Source: F1-120-MAGs118 sp013360535 (GTDB taxonomy: Bacteria; Planctomycetota; UBA1135; GCA-002686595). Taken from it: 64,000 nucleotides of DNA. Every line of letters starts with the position of its first letter. Position 1 is the stretch's first letter. Below the pieces are notes generated by a model. The model worked only from the letters and a program-made list of their open reading frames with translations. It did no database searches and was not told the DNA's origin. The stretch lies in NCBI GenBank assembly GCA_026647215.1, contig JAPKHC010000041.1, forward strand, positions 1-64,000. Reading direction: 5' to 3'. Below are positions 52,771 to 62,160 of the stretch, piece by piece. Both the position numbers and the translations under genes were made by a program.

Positions 52771-54590
52771 GAACGTGTCGCGGCCGTCGCGGGCGCGTCC
52801 ACCGGCGAAGTCACGCTCGTCGCGCCGTTCGTGCGCGCCGTCGAGTACGTGTCGTCGTCGCCGCCGCGGTCGAGCAGCGCGCTGAAGGACAGCACGTGAT
52901 CGCGCTCGAAGTGGTAGTCGTTCGCGCCACTCTGGCCTTGCGCGTCGGGTGAGTCGTAACGATCGACACCGTCGAGATCGACGAGCACGCCGAGCGCCTG
53001 CTGCGCCGCGGCGCCTTGGCCGAGGCCGAAGCCGGTGTAGTGATCGTTGCCGGAACGGTCGACGAGCCACGCGACGCTCTGGTCCCAAGCTCCGCCTTGG
53101 AACGCGACCTGCTTGCACGTGTAGCGGTCGTCGCCGGAGCCATCGACGAGGATGCCGGCCGCCTGGTGCGCGCTCGCGCCTTGCACGTACCGCTGGCCGA
53201 CGTAGTCGTCGGAGCCACGCTCGTCGTGCAGGACCCCGAGGCCGAAGAAGTAGCCGCAGCCCTGCGCGAACTCGCCCGCGTCGTAGCGGTCGTCGCCCGC
53301 GAGGTCGAACAGCGCGCCCGTGCCGCCCGCGGCGCGGCTCCGCAGGCCATAGCCAAAACCCTGCGAAAACGCGGCAAAAGCGTCGGGAGTGCCGTACACG
53401 CTCGCGAACGAGGGGCCATTCGAGGTGTAGCGGTCGTCGCCGGTCGCGTCGACGACCAGCCCGAGCCCACGCGGACCGCCGACACCTTGGGAGAGCTTCT
53501 CGCCGACGTAACGGTCGGCACCGGCGAGGTCGACGAGCACTCCCGCGCCCCAGTAGCCGACGCCCTGCGCGAAGCCGCTCGTCGCGCTCGTGCTCGAGTA
53601 CGTGTCGTCACCCGCGCGGTCGAGCACGAGCCCGATTCCGAACAAGCCGCAGGCCTGCGCGAAGCAGCGTTGCGTGACGTACTGGTCGTCGCCCGCACGA
53701 TCGTCGACGAGCGCGGTGCCGAACAGCGCGACGCCGGGACCGCTGAAGTCGCAGCTCGATTCGTAGCGGTCGGCGCCGGCGAGGTCGAACACGAGCTGCT
53801 CGCTGCCGCCAAAGGTCTCGTTCCACTCGTAGCGGTCGTCGCCGCCGAGCTCGAGCACGCGCGCGACATGGGTCATGACGTACTTGTTCGCGCCCGGGCC
53901 GCCGACGAGCCACAGCAAGCCATCGTGCTCCGCCGCTGCGAGGATCTCACCGGTCGTGGCCCGCTCGACACGCTCGCGCAGCGCTTGGGGAATGCCTCTC
54001 GGCAGCTCGACGAGCTCACGTTCGGCGTCGGAAGCGTGCGCGAGCCGCGTGGTGGAAGCGCTGAGCGCGCGCGAGGCGAGCGCGGGGCCAGCGGCGAGGA
54101 ACTCGAGCTCGCGCGCGAGGTTCTTGCCCGTGAGCGTCACCGAATCGCGGTGCTGGCGGATGACCCCGACCGCGAGGTCGCGCCAGCGAACGGCCTCCTC
54201 GCGCGCCAGCGCCACGACGTTGCCACCGGCAGTCGCTTGGCCGTCCACCGCGAACTGCGCGAGCGCGGCCCATGCGCCAGGTTCCGGCGTCGCGGTGGCG
54301 GCGCGCACGCGCTCCGCGAGCGAAGACGCGACCGCATCGAGCGACAGCGGCCGCCGCAGCGCGTTCGCTACGAGCGGCGACAGATCGTGACCGGGCGCGG
54401 CCTGCACGATGCCCGCGAGATAGGGGAGCAACCGCTCGAGCCCGCCCTCGGCCTTCGTGATGCCGTTCGCGCTTGCCGCTGCGAGCAGGTCGCGCTCGAA
54501 CTCACCTTCCGGCGGAGCGACGTTCGTGTGCGGGGCTTCCTGCGCGACCGCGAGGCTCGCCACGAACGCGAGAGCGAGCATCGCCCTCAT
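52746..54590 (-). CDS. Secreted repeat protein (GDDRY-type repeats)
   Basis: 614 aa, signal peptide (LALAFVASLAVAQ). An N-terminal helical half (20-230) is followed by about ten tandem repeats of roughly 35 residues of the form GLLVDxxGDDRYxx...FAQGxGx, for example LVDDRAGDDQYVTQRCFAQAC, VLVDLAGADRYVGEKLSQGV and ILVDGSGDDRYTCKQVAFQG. The regular Gly-Asp-Asp with an aromatic suggests a beta-solenoid or calcium-binding (hemolysin-like) repeat. The start overlaps the stop of the upstream peptidase gene (ATGA), so the two are coupled. Function unknown. Confidence 0.82.
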   Translation of the reverse strand: MRAMLALAFVASLAVAQEAPHTNVAPPEGEFERDLLAAASANGITKAEGGLERLLPYLAGIVQAAPGHDLSPLVANALRRPLSLDAVASSLAERVRAATATPEPGAWAALAQFAVDGQATAGGNVVALAREEAVRWRDLAVGVIRQHRDSVTLTGKNLARELEFLAAGPALASRALSASTTRLAHASDAERELVELPRGIPQALRERVERATTGEILAAAEHDGLLWLVGGPGANKYVMTHVARVLELGGDDRYEWNETFGGSEQLVFDLAGADRYESSCDFSGPGVALFGTALVDDRAGDDQYVTQRCFAQACGLFGIGLVLDRAGDDTYSSTSATSGFAQGVGYWGAGVLVDLAGADRYVGEKLSQGVGGPRGLGLVVDATGDDRYTSNGPSFASVYGTPDAFAAFSQGFGYGLRSRAAGGTGALFDLAGDDRYDAGEFAQGCGYFFGLGVLHDERGSDDYVGQRYVQGASAHQAAGILVDGSGDDRYTCKQVAFQGGAWDQSVAWLVDRSGNDHYTGFGLGQGAAAQQALGVLVDLDGVDRYDSPDAQGQSGANDYHFERDHVLSFSALLDRGGDDDTYSTARTNGATSVTSPVDAPATAATRSYGVCVDN

Positions 54591-56662
54591 CGCATCACGA
54601 GGTTCTCGATGAAGAACTCCATCATGCGTTCGGTGTTCATCGCCGCGTGGCCGACGTCGGGGCCCACTTGCAGCTCGAAGCTCTTCCCGTTGCGCTGCAA
54701 CGCCGCGACGAGCTGCATCGTGTTGTTGGGGTGCACGTTGTTGTCGGCGGTGCCGTAGAAGAGCATCAGCCGACCCTTGAGGCTCGCCGCGAGCTTGACC
54801 GCGCTGCCCGCGTCGTAACCATCCGCGTTCTCCTGCGGCGTTCGCATGTAGCGCTCGGTGTAGATCGTGTCGTAGTGGCGCCAGTCGGTGACCGGCGAGC
54901 ACGCGACACCCGCGTGGAACGTGTCGGGATGGCGCAGCAGCGCGACCGCCGAGACGTAACCGCCGTAGGACGTGCCGAAGATGCCGACCTTCGAGCCGTT
55001 GACGTAGGGCCGCTTCGCGAGCTCCTGCACGCCCGCGGCCTGATCGTCGATCTCGACCGTGCCGAGCTTGCGGTAGATCGCATCGAGGAATCGCTTGCCG
55101 CGACCGGCCGCGCTGCGCGAGTCGAGCGTCGCGTACAGGAAACCGTATTCGGTGAGCCCGCTCGGCGGCGTGAACGTCTCCTTCGCGCCGTTGGTCGCGG
55201 GGCCGCCGTACACGCTGACGAGCAGCGGGTACTTGCGCGACGGATCGAAGTTCGACGGGAAATGCAGCAGCCCGTGCAGGTCGGTCGTGCCGTCGCCGGC
55301 CTTGTAGGTGAAGAGCTCGACGCGGCGGAAGCCCTGCGCGTCGAAGTCCTTCGTGTCGCTCGCCGCGAGCTCGCGTTGCACCTTGCCGCTCGCGTCGCAC
55401 AGGCGCGTCACCGGCGGAATCGAGTGCGTCTGCGCGACGTCGACGAAATGCTCGCCATCGGGCGACAGCGTCACCGTGTGATGGAACGCCGGGTCCGTGA
55501 GCCGCGTGTCACCCTTGCCGTCGAGGCCGACGCGGTGCAGCTGCAGCTTCATGTGGTTGTCGCCGCTGCGCGCCATGTAGAAGAGCCGCTGGTTCTTCTC
55601 GTCGATGCGCACGACGCTCGCGACCTCGAACGGATGCGCGGTGACGGTCGAGAGCAGCTTGCCCGACAGGTCGTAGAGGTAGTAGTTGCGGAAGCCCGTG
55701 CGCTCCGATTCCCACAGGAGGCGCTTGCCGTCCTCGAGCCACGTGCGGCCCGGCGTGTTCTCGGTCCAGCTGTCCGGCCACTCCTCGCGCACGATCACGC
55801 GGCACTTGCCGCTCGCCGGATCGCCGGCGCAGAACTCCATCACGTTCTGGTGACGGTTCGTGCGGTGGAAGAGCAGCTCGCTCGAGTCCTTGGTCCACGA
55901 CACGCCGTACACGTAGTGCCCGACGGTCTCGTCCGCGAAGGGCTTGCCGTCGCGCGTGTCGAGCTGCACGACCTTGCCGCTCGCAACATCGAGCACGAGG
56001 ATCTCCGCGCTCGGATTGGGCGCGCCGGCCTTCGGATAGGCCTCGACGTCCATCGTGCTCTGCACCTGCGTCTGGTCCATCTGCAGGTAGAAGTCGCGCA
56101 CGCCGCTCTCGTCGAAGCGGTAGAAGCCGAGTTTCGTGCCATCGGGCGACCACCACATCGCGGTGTTCTGGTCGAGTTCCTCGCCGTACACCCAGCTCGC
56201 GATCGCGTTCTTCACGCGCTTCGCGGCATCGCCGTCGGTCGTGATCTGGCGCTCGTTCTTGGCCTGGGCGTCGCGCAGCCACAGGTTGCGGTCCTTGTGG
56301 AAGGCCTCGAGCTTGCCGTCGGGCGACGGCGCGCTCGAGAACTGGCGGCCGCGCTCGGGCCCACCGACCGGACGGCGCCCCGCGGGCGGTTTCTGCGTCG
56401 ATTCGGCCTTGGGAGCCTCGACCACGTCGCTCGCGCCGAGCTCGTAGCGCCACGTCTTGTTGTCGCGCCGGAACTGCAGGGCCTTGCCGCTCTCGTCCCA
56501 CTCGACGGGCAGCGAGCCCGAGCGCCACGCACTGCTCGCCTTGCGTCCGAGTTCGGAATACCGCTCGTACCCCGGCATCGATTTCAGCCGGTCCTGCGCG
56601 GGCGCGAGGGACGTGATGGAGAGGGCGGCGGCCAGCGCGAGGGGGAGCGGGTGGAGCTTCAT
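54587..56662 (-). CDS. Dipeptidyl peptidase IV-type S9 serine peptidase
   Basis: 691 aa, signal peptide (ALAAALSITSLAPAQ). An eight-bladed beta-propeller half includes the Glu pair in ASWVYGEELDQN that binds the substrate N-terminus, as in DPP-IV. The alpha/beta-hydrolase half carries the nucleophile in GIFGTSYGGYVS (about Ser565), Asp in YGTADNNVHPNNT (about 640) and His in PDVGHAAMN (about 670). It removes N-terminal dipeptides outside the cytoplasm. It is the first gene of a coupled pair with the repeat protein. Confidence 0.93.
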   Translation of the reverse strand: MKLHPLPLALAAALSITSLAPAQDRLKSMPGYERYSELGRKASSAWRSGSLPVEWDESGKALQFRRDNKTWRYELGASDVVEAPKAESTQKPPAGRRPVGGPERGRQFSSAPSPDGKLEAFHKDRNLWLRDAQAKNERQITTDGDAAKRVKNAIASWVYGEELDQNTAMWWSPDGTKLGFYRFDESGVRDFYLQMDQTQVQSTMDVEAYPKAGAPNPSAEILVLDVASGKVVQLDTRDGKPFADETVGHYVYGVSWTKDSSELLFHRTNRHQNVMEFCAGDPASGKCRVIVREEWPDSWTENTPGRTWLEDGKRLLWESERTGFRNYYLYDLSGKLLSTVTAHPFEVASVVRIDEKNQRLFYMARSGDNHMKLQLHRVGLDGKGDTRLTDPAFHHTVTLSPDGEHFVDVAQTHSIPPVTRLCDASGKVQRELAASDTKDFDAQGFRRVELFTYKAGDGTTDLHGLLHFPSNFDPSRKYPLLVSVYGGPATNGAKETFTPPSGLTEYGFLYATLDSRSAAGRGKRFLDAIYRKLGTVEIDDQAAGVQELAKRPYVNGSKVGIFGTSYGGYVSAVALLRHPDTFHAGVACSPVTDWRHYDTIYTERYMRTPQENADGYDAGSAVKLAASLKGRLMLFYGTADNNVHPNNTMQLVAALQRNGKSFELQVGPDVGHAAMNTERMMEFFIENLVMR

Positions 56663-56714
56663 CGTCGGCGCAGTGTAGAGGCGCGCCGCACGCCCGGGGA
56701 GCCGCCGCGATCGT

Positions 56715-56957
56715 TCAGGATGCGTCGGGATCCCGCGCGACGATCTCGCGTGCCCGCGCCTCGTGCTCGCGGGGCACGAACACGCGCCCCTGGAGCTGGT
56801 TGGGCCCTCCGATCGCGCCGGGGTCGATCAGGCGCAGGTACCTGTCGGGCACGTGCGTGGCGATGCCCTCGGCCTCGAGCACCTGCCCGAGCAGCTCGGC
56901 CATCGACGGCAGGCCGACGTACACGCAGCCCCAGTCCTTCGAGAAGCCTTCGACCAT
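56715..56957 (-). CDS. DUF2007-like small protein (putative signal-transducing)
   Basis: 80 aa from ATG 56957; an upstream in-frame start at 57008 would add 17. Sequence VYVGLPSMAELLGQVLEAEG and the closing QGRVFVPREHEARAREIV match the ferredoxin-like DUF2007 pattern (putative prokaryotic signal-transducing protein). Function unknown. Moderate confidence in family, good in coding. Confidence 0.68.
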   Translation of the reverse strand: MVEGFSKDWGCVYVGLPSMAELLGQVLEAEGIATHVPDRYLRLIDPGAIGGPNQLQGRVFVPREHEARAREIVARDPDAS

Positions 56958-57018
56958 GGGAATCAGTACAGCCCCCGAGCGCGCCAGGTACGGCACGAAA
57001 TGGCCCAAAAATGCCGCA

Positions 57019-57045
57019 GGCCGGCCCGGAAACCCCGGGCCGGCC
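57019..57045 (-). terminator. Intrinsic terminator of the transketolase gene
   Basis: On the minus strand an 11-bp stem (GGCCGGCCCGG / CCGGGCCGGCC, loop of 5) lies 25 bp after the transketolase stop, and a run of five T follows it shortly after (complement of 57007-57011). Confidence 0.65.
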
Positions 57046-57069
57046 CGCGAGGGGGTGCGCGGGGGGGCG

Positions 57070-59400
57070 CTACTTCACGTTGAGGCGTGCGAGGCGCTTG
57101 GAGCGCTCGGCGGCGAACTTCGAGATGCCGGCCCACATCGAGTCGGGGTCGATGTGCGCTTCCTTCTTGAGCTCGTCGACGTTGCCGCCGGTGCGCCAGC
57201 GGTTGTCCCAGTCGCTCGAGAGCACGTACTCCTCGGCGATCTTGTGCGGCAGCCAGTCGTGCATCAGGCGGCGCGCGCCGTTGGTGATGCAGGTCGAGTC
57301 GATCCAGTCGCCCCACGGCAGCACGCTGTCGCGGTAGGACTCGGGCTGCATCTGGAAGAGCTCCCACGAGACCGCCTGCACGAGCTTCACGTTCGGGCCT
57401 TCGCCCCCGGCGAAGCGCGGGAGCAGCGCGTACAGCGACTCGGTCGTGCTCGTGCCCTGGATGATGATCGTGCCTTCCTTCGGCCGCTTCGGATCGAAGT
57501 CGCGGATCACGTAGGCACCCTTGGCGGCGTCGAGGTGCGACGGGATGCCGAGCGCCGCGCGATCGGGCACCTTCACGTTCGGACGCGTGAGGTGGATCGC
57601 GATGATCGGCTGCTTGCAGCGCATGGCGGCGGCGAGCGCGGGCGCGACCTCGTTGTGCTCCCACGGATGCAGGTTGATCACGTGGCCGTCGGGGAAGAGC
57701 TGCGTCACGCCCGGCGAGAAGATGCCGAAGTGCGTGCGGCTGTCCTCGGCGGTCTCAGGGCCCGAGTGGCCGACGACCCACACGGTCTTGCCCACTTTCA
57801 GCGGGCAGTCCTGCGCGAGCTGGCTGAACAGGCGGAACATCCCGTACTTGAGGTACGAGAACGAGCCGTAGGTCGAGCACGCGCCCCAGTAGCCGAGGAA
57901 TTCCTTCTCCGGCTCGGCGCTCATGTTCACCGTCGCGAGGCCGACCGTGAGGCCGGAGTTGGTGAACTCGGTGATCTGCTGCGGGAGCAGCGAGCCCTCG
58001 GGGTTCTTCGTGCGCTCGTACCAACCGAAGTTCTTCGCGTTGCCGAAGTCCTTCGCGAAGCCATAAATGCCGGTCGATTCCGCGAGGTCGGCGGAGCAGG
58101 CGAGCATCAGCGGGCGGCCCATCTTCTCGCGCGCGTAGGAGTTGAACCACGAGCCGAAGGTCAGGAACGCGTTTTTGTTGGCGATCGCCGTGCCGGGCGC
58201 CGCAAAGAGCTCCTTGGGCAGCGCCTGCGGGTCGAGCCAGCTCGTGTCCTCGGCGAGATTCGTCTTGGACGTCAGGCGGAACTGCTCCGGCTTCGCCGGC
58301 ACGTTCTCGCCGATCTCGACCAGCGTGTCCGCGAGGTACTCCATCAGGTCCGCGTCGTTCGCGAGCACGCTGAACACGGTCTTGAACCACTTCTCGGTCT
58401 GCTCACGGCACTTCGACTCGCCCGGATCGGTCGTGTCGCCGTGGCCGTCGAACTTGACGCCGTACTTCGCGGCGAAGTCCTCGCGGCACTTCCAGAACAG
58501 CTCGCTGTTGCGCTTGTGCGCCGCACCGTGCGAGTGGAAGTCGAACTTGTGGTAGCCGCGGCCCTTGCGCGTCTTGACCCACACGCAGCCCGGGCGGCCG
58601 CCGGTGTTTTCAGCACAAACGATCTTGAGCAGCGCCTTGGTGATCTCCTCGTAGCTGTCGCCCTCGTTCGTGCCGGCGACGCGCCAGCCGTAGGGCTCGA
58701 ACCAGTCGACCGGCGTGCCGTGCACGACCTCGCTGTTGGCGAAGTGGTCGATGCCGTGGTCGTTCCAGTCGAACAGGTAGATCAGGTTGTCGAGGCCGAG
58801 GCCCCAGGCCGAGTTCTTGACCTCGTGGTGCGCGCCGGCGGTGTGGCCGCCCTCGCCTTCAATTGCGAACACCTTCACGTCGCCGGCGCCGGCGTGCTTG
58901 AGCGCCATCGCCTCGCCGAGCGCGGCCGGCGCGCCGTGGCCCGAGGGGCCCGTGTTGAACTTGAAGAACAGCGTCTTGCCTTCCATTTCGGCGTGGCCGG
59001 GCAGGTGCTGGTTGTGGCGCAGCCAGAGCAGGTCCTCCCACGTGAGCTGGCGCTCCTTGGCGTGCGGCACGAGGTACTTCGGGTCGCCGGTCTGCGCGTA
59101 ACGCAGGCGCAGCGCCTCGTTGTAGACCGCGAGCATCGCGTAGACGGCCGGGTTGCAGTGGCCGGCGACGAGCACCGAGCGGTCGCCGAACGCGAGCTCG
59201 GGCCGCCGCACGTCCCAGCGCATCACGCCCAGCGTCGTCGCGACGAGCAGCGGCGTCTTCGAGCGCGAGCCGCCGGGGTGGCCGCTCTGGCGCAGGTTGA
59301 GCATCAGGTCGATGCACTGGTCGATCAGGTCCCCGATCTTCTCCCAGTGCTGGAATTGCGGGCGGAGGGTCTCGAGGCTCGGCTTGTGGACGGTCTGCAT
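57070..59400 (-). CDS. Transketolase-family thiamine diphosphate enzyme
   Basis: 776 aa. Starts METLRPQFQHWEKIGDLIDQ-like and carries LRQSGHPGGSRSKTPLLVAT, VLVAGHCNPAVYAMLAVYNE, the thiamine-binding region EGEGGHTAGAHHEVKNSAWG, the NLIYLFDWNDHGIDH loop and WVKTRKGRGYHKFD, all in the transketolase/PDH-E1 style. The pyrimidine-binding half follows (ACSADLAEST, FGWYERTKNPEG) and the C-terminal half (VKLVQAVSWELFQM) has the usual transketolase terminal fold. Longer than classic transketolase (about 660 aa), so the substrate may differ. The ATG at 59400 is the natural start. Confidence 0.82.
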   Translation of the reverse strand: MQTVHKPSLETLRPQFQHWEKIGDLIDQCIDLMLNLRQSGHPGGSRSKTPLLVATTLGVMRWDVRRPELAFGDRSVLVAGHCNPAVYAMLAVYNEALRLRYAQTGDPKYLVPHAKERQLTWEDLLWLRHNQHLPGHAEMEGKTLFFKFNTGPSGHGAPAALGEAMALKHAGAGDVKVFAIEGEGGHTAGAHHEVKNSAWGLGLDNLIYLFDWNDHGIDHFANSEVVHGTPVDWFEPYGWRVAGTNEGDSYEEITKALLKIVCAENTGGRPGCVWVKTRKGRGYHKFDFHSHGAAHKRNSELFWKCREDFAAKYGVKFDGHGDTTDPGESKCREQTEKWFKTVFSVLANDADLMEYLADTLVEIGENVPAKPEQFRLTSKTNLAEDTSWLDPQALPKELFAAPGTAIANKNAFLTFGSWFNSYAREKMGRPLMLACSADLAESTGIYGFAKDFGNAKNFGWYERTKNPEGSLLPQQITEFTNSGLTVGLATVNMSAEPEKEFLGYWGACSTYGSFSYLKYGMFRLFSQLAQDCPLKVGKTVWVVGHSGPETAEDSRTHFGIFSPGVTQLFPDGHVINLHPWEHNEVAPALAAAMRCKQPIIAIHLTRPNVKVPDRAALGIPSHLDAAKGAYVIRDFDPKRPKEGTIIIQGTSTTESLYALLPRFAGGEGPNVKLVQAVSWELFQMQPESYRDSVLPWGDWIDSTCITNGARRLMHDWLPHKIAEEYVLSSDWDNRWRTGGNVDELKKEAHIDPDSMWAGISKFAAERSKRLARLNVK

Positions 59401-59464
59401 CGCGGGCGGGGGTGAGGGTCCCAGGAAAACTGCGGCCGGAAGGCCAATTGGCGCGAACTCTAGC

Positions 59465-59486
59465 AAAAAAGGCCCCCTTCGGCCTT
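59465..59486 (-). terminator. Terminator-like hairpin in the transketolase leader
   Basis: On the minus strand, stem AAGGCC/GGCCTT with a 6-nt loop is followed by six T (complement of 59465-59470), a classic intrinsic-terminator form. It lies 65 bp upstream of the transketolase ATG, in its 5' leader, and so could be an attenuator. Alternatively it stops antisense transcription from beyond. Confidence 0.45.
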
Positions 59487-59538
59487 GCCGCTCACGCTCC
59501 CTCGACTTTCTCCGTAGCAGAGTGTTGGCTAGGGACGG

Positions 59539-60828
59539 ATGCGCTACCTCGAGGACGAGCCCGCGATCGAGACCGGCAGCCTGCTGGTGCGGCGGCCCAA
59601 GCTGCTCGTCGCCACCGTGGCGATGCTCGTGGCGCTCGTGTTCGTCGCGGACCTGGTCCTGCCGACGCACTCCTCGATCGGCACGCTGTACGCGATCCCG
59701 ATCCTGATGACGCTCTGGCTCGGGAGCCCGCGCCTGACGGTGATCGCCGCGTCGGTGTGTGGTGCGCTCACGATGCTCGCCGTGCCGCTGCACGAACTGC
59801 CTCAGTACGAGACCGAGGCCGCCCGCAACGAGGCGCTGTACGAGGTCCTGCTCGGCCGCAGCTCCAACGTGTTCTCGATCATGATCGCGACCGGCCTGAG
59901 CCTGATGCGCCTGCGTTCGGAGCGCGACCTGCGCTACATGCGGCGCTGGGCGGTGACGACGCTGCGCAGCCTCGGCGAGGCGGTGATCTCGATCGACCAC
60001 GGCGGGCGCGTGCAGTTCGTCAACCGCGAGGCGCAGAGGTTGCTCGGGCGCGAGCGCGAGCAGCTCGTCGGGCGGCCGCTCGATGACGTGTTCATCGTCC
60101 GCGACGTCGACGCGCAGCGACCGCAGATCGTCGAGCTGGCGGAGCTCGGCCACGCGGAGACGCGCGAGGCGATGCTGTTCGCGCTCGGCGGCCGGCGCAT
60201 TCCGATCGAGTACTCGCGCTCGCGCATCGAGTCGAGCGAGGGCCAAGGTTACGGCGAGGTGCTCGTCTTCCGCGACGTCTCCGCGCGCAAGGAGTACGAG
60301 GACGCGATCAAGCGCCTCGCCTACCGCGACGAACTGACCGGCCTGCCCAACCGCACTTCGTTGCTCGACCGCTTCTCGCTCGAGCTCGCGCACGCGCGCC
60401 GCAGCCGCGAGACGCTCGGCGTCGTCTACCTCGACCTCGACGGCTTCAAGAACGTCAACGACACGCACGGCCACGAGGCCGGCGACGAGGTGCTCAAGGT
60501 CGTCGCGCGCCGCCTCGGCTCGACCCTGCGCGCCGGCGACACCGTCGCGCGTCTGGGCGGCGACGAGTTCGTGCTGCTCCTGCCGGGCGTGCAAGGTGCG
60601 GACGAGGCGCGCCGCGTCGGCGAGAAGGTCGTCGCCGCGCTCGAAGTGCCGATTCCCTTCCGCGAGGCCAAGTTCGCGATCTCGGCGAGCGTCGGCGTCG
60701 CGCTCTTCCCGCGCGACGGAACCGAACCCGAGACGCTCATGCGCCGCGCCGACAAGGCCATGTACCGCGCGAAGGAACTCGGCAAGTCGCGGGTGGTGAT
60801 GGTCCGCCATGGCGACGACGAGGTCTGA
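59539..60828 (+). CDS. Membrane PAS-GGDEF diguanylate cyclase
   Basis: 429 aa. Three or four membrane segments at the N-terminus (about 22-115, LLVATVAMLVALVFVADLVL, IPILMTLWLGSPRLTVIAAS), a PAS domain (about 135-255, LGEAVISIDHGGRVQFVNRE) and a GGDEF domain (DELTGLPNRTSLLDR to GKSRVVMV). The active site is intact GGDEF (about 341-345) and the product-inhibition I-site RAGD lies five residues before it. It makes cyclic di-GMP from GTP. The stop is 6 bp from that of a convergent gene. Confidence 0.94.
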   Translation: MRYLEDEPAIETGSLLVRRPKLLVATVAMLVALVFVADLVLPTHSSIGTLYAIPILMTLWLGSPRLTVIAASVCGALTMLAVPLHELPQYETEAARNEALYEVLLGRSSNVFSIMIATGLSLMRLRSERDLRYMRRWAVTTLRSLGEAVISIDHGGRVQFVNREAQRLLGREREQLVGRPLDDVFIVRDVDAQRPQIVELAELGHAETREAMLFALGGRRIPIEYSRSRIESSEGQGYGEVLVFRDVSARKEYEDAIKRLAYRDELTGLPNRTSLLDRFSLELAHARRSRETLGVVYLDLDGFKNVNDTHGHEAGDEVLKVVARRLGSTLRAGDTVARLGGDEFVLLLPGVQGADEARRVGEKVVAALEVPIPFREAKFAISASVGVALFPRDGTEPETLMRRADKAMYRAKELGKSRVVMVRHGDDEV

Positions 60829-60834
60829 GCGGGC

Positions 60835-61989
60835 TCACTCCTCCCAGAAGCGCGCCAGATCCTCGAGGGCCGACTGCGTGCTGCGGCTGGAGCGTGAGTC
60901 CCAGCGGCGCATCGACTGGTACATGTCCTCGAGCGCCTTCTGCTCGCGCGCGTCGGGCAGCTTCGCCTCGCGCAGCGTCGGGAAGGCGAGGTTGCTGATG
61001 CGGCCCCAGCGCGTGCGGCCCATGCGTGTCTCGCCGCTGGAGAGCAGGATGTTGAGCGCGAGCGCGACGCGCACTTCCGGATGCGTCTCGCGCTCGAGCG
61101 CCGAGAGCATGCGGTCGACGACCTCGGGGCTGCGCAGCTTCCACAGGCCCTTCGCGACGGCGGCGCGCACGCCGGGCTCGGTCGAACCGAGGTGATCGAG
61201 CCAGACCCGGTCGGTGCTGCGCTCGAGCGTGCGGCCCATGCGCTTGCGCGCGACCACGACCTTGCCCGACTGCGCGGCCTCGCGCTCGAAGCGCGCGAGC
61301 CACTCTTCCCACGTGTCGTCGGGGAACTCGCGCGCGAGGTCGAACACGATCGCCCAGCCGAGGAAGTGCGCGACGAGGTTGTCGCGCGAGTCGTATTCGT
61401 CGCTCGCCTGCAGCCCGAGCCAGCGCTCGAGCTCCGCGTCGCTGCACTTGAGGTCGCGCAGCTCGCGCATCGGCCAGCAGGCGAGCCCGTCGACGACCCA
61501 GCGGCCCTCGAACTCCATGCCGTCGCCCCACAGGGAAGCGAGGCCCTCCTCGAACCACAGCGGCAGCCGCCGACCGAGGTCGGCGATGCGCGCGTGGACG
61601 AGCTCGTGCACGACCGTGCCGACGTCGCACGTGCCGAGGAAGACGCCGCTGGGCTGGAACAGGGCGCCGCCCCGGACGTGGTAGGCGCGCACGCGCGCCG
61701 GGCCGATGTCGGGCACGACCTGCAGTTCACCCGCGGCGGGCCCCCCCGGCGGCGCCTCCTGCTTCGTCTGCGGGTCGAGCACGTGCACGCGCACCGGCCG
61801 CGCGAAGGCGCCCATGCGCTCCTCGACCGCCTCGACCGCGGGGCCGAGCGCGGCGCCGAAGCGCGCGACGTCGACCTGCTCGCCGTCCTTGACGTACAGC
61901 GTCCACGACGCGTCGCGCTGCACCGCGGTCCACGAGGCGCAGCCGCCGAGGAGCGGGGCCAACGCGAACAGGAGCAGCGCCTTCCACAT
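60835..61989 (-). CDS. Lipoprotein with HExxH metallopeptidase motif
   Basis: 384 aa from ATG 61989, lipoprotein signal (LLFALAPLLGGC). Residues 130-150 contain VVHELVHARI, an HExxH zinc motif, and LPLWFEEGLASLWG nearby supplies the third-ligand Glu of gluzincin-type peptidases (peptidase MA-like). The C-terminal part (about 250-384) is helical and charged. Lipid-anchored and facing the periplasm. Activity is inferred. Confidence 0.8.
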   Translation of the reverse strand: MWKALLLFALAPLLGGCASWTAVQRDASWTLYVKDGEQVDVARFGAALGPAVEAVEERMGAFARPVRVHVLDPQTKQEAPPGGPAAGELQVVPDIGPARVRAYHVRGGALFQPSGVFLGTCDVGTVVHELVHARIADLGRRLPLWFEEGLASLWGDGMEFEGRWVVDGLACWPMRELRDLKCSDAELERWLGLQASDEYDSRDNLVAHFLGWAIVFDLAREFPDDTWEEWLARFEREAAQSGKVVVARKRMGRTLERSTDRVWLDHLGSTEPGVRAAVAKGLWKLRSPEVVDRMLSALERETHPEVRVALALNILLSSGETRMGRTRWGRISNLAFPTLREAKLPDAREQKALEDMYQSMRRWDSRSSRSTQSALEDLARFWEE

Positions 61990-62160
61990 GGGTGGGAGGA
62001 TCGTCGGCCGGGGCGCGATGGCTGTAAAGCCCCAGATCCGTCTCTTCCGGTGAGGCGCCCGCGCCCGGCTTGTCCCCGGCGTGCCCGGCGCTACCTTGGC
62101 CCGCTCAAGCCGCACCCTTGCCCGGGCCGATCCTGCGCCCGTCCGACCTCGGAGACCGCC

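Noticed and set aside
57070..59400. Pyruvate dehydrogenase E1 (AceE)
   Set aside because: Length and motif order are closer to transketolase, and no E2 or E3 genes are adjacent; the substrate remains open.
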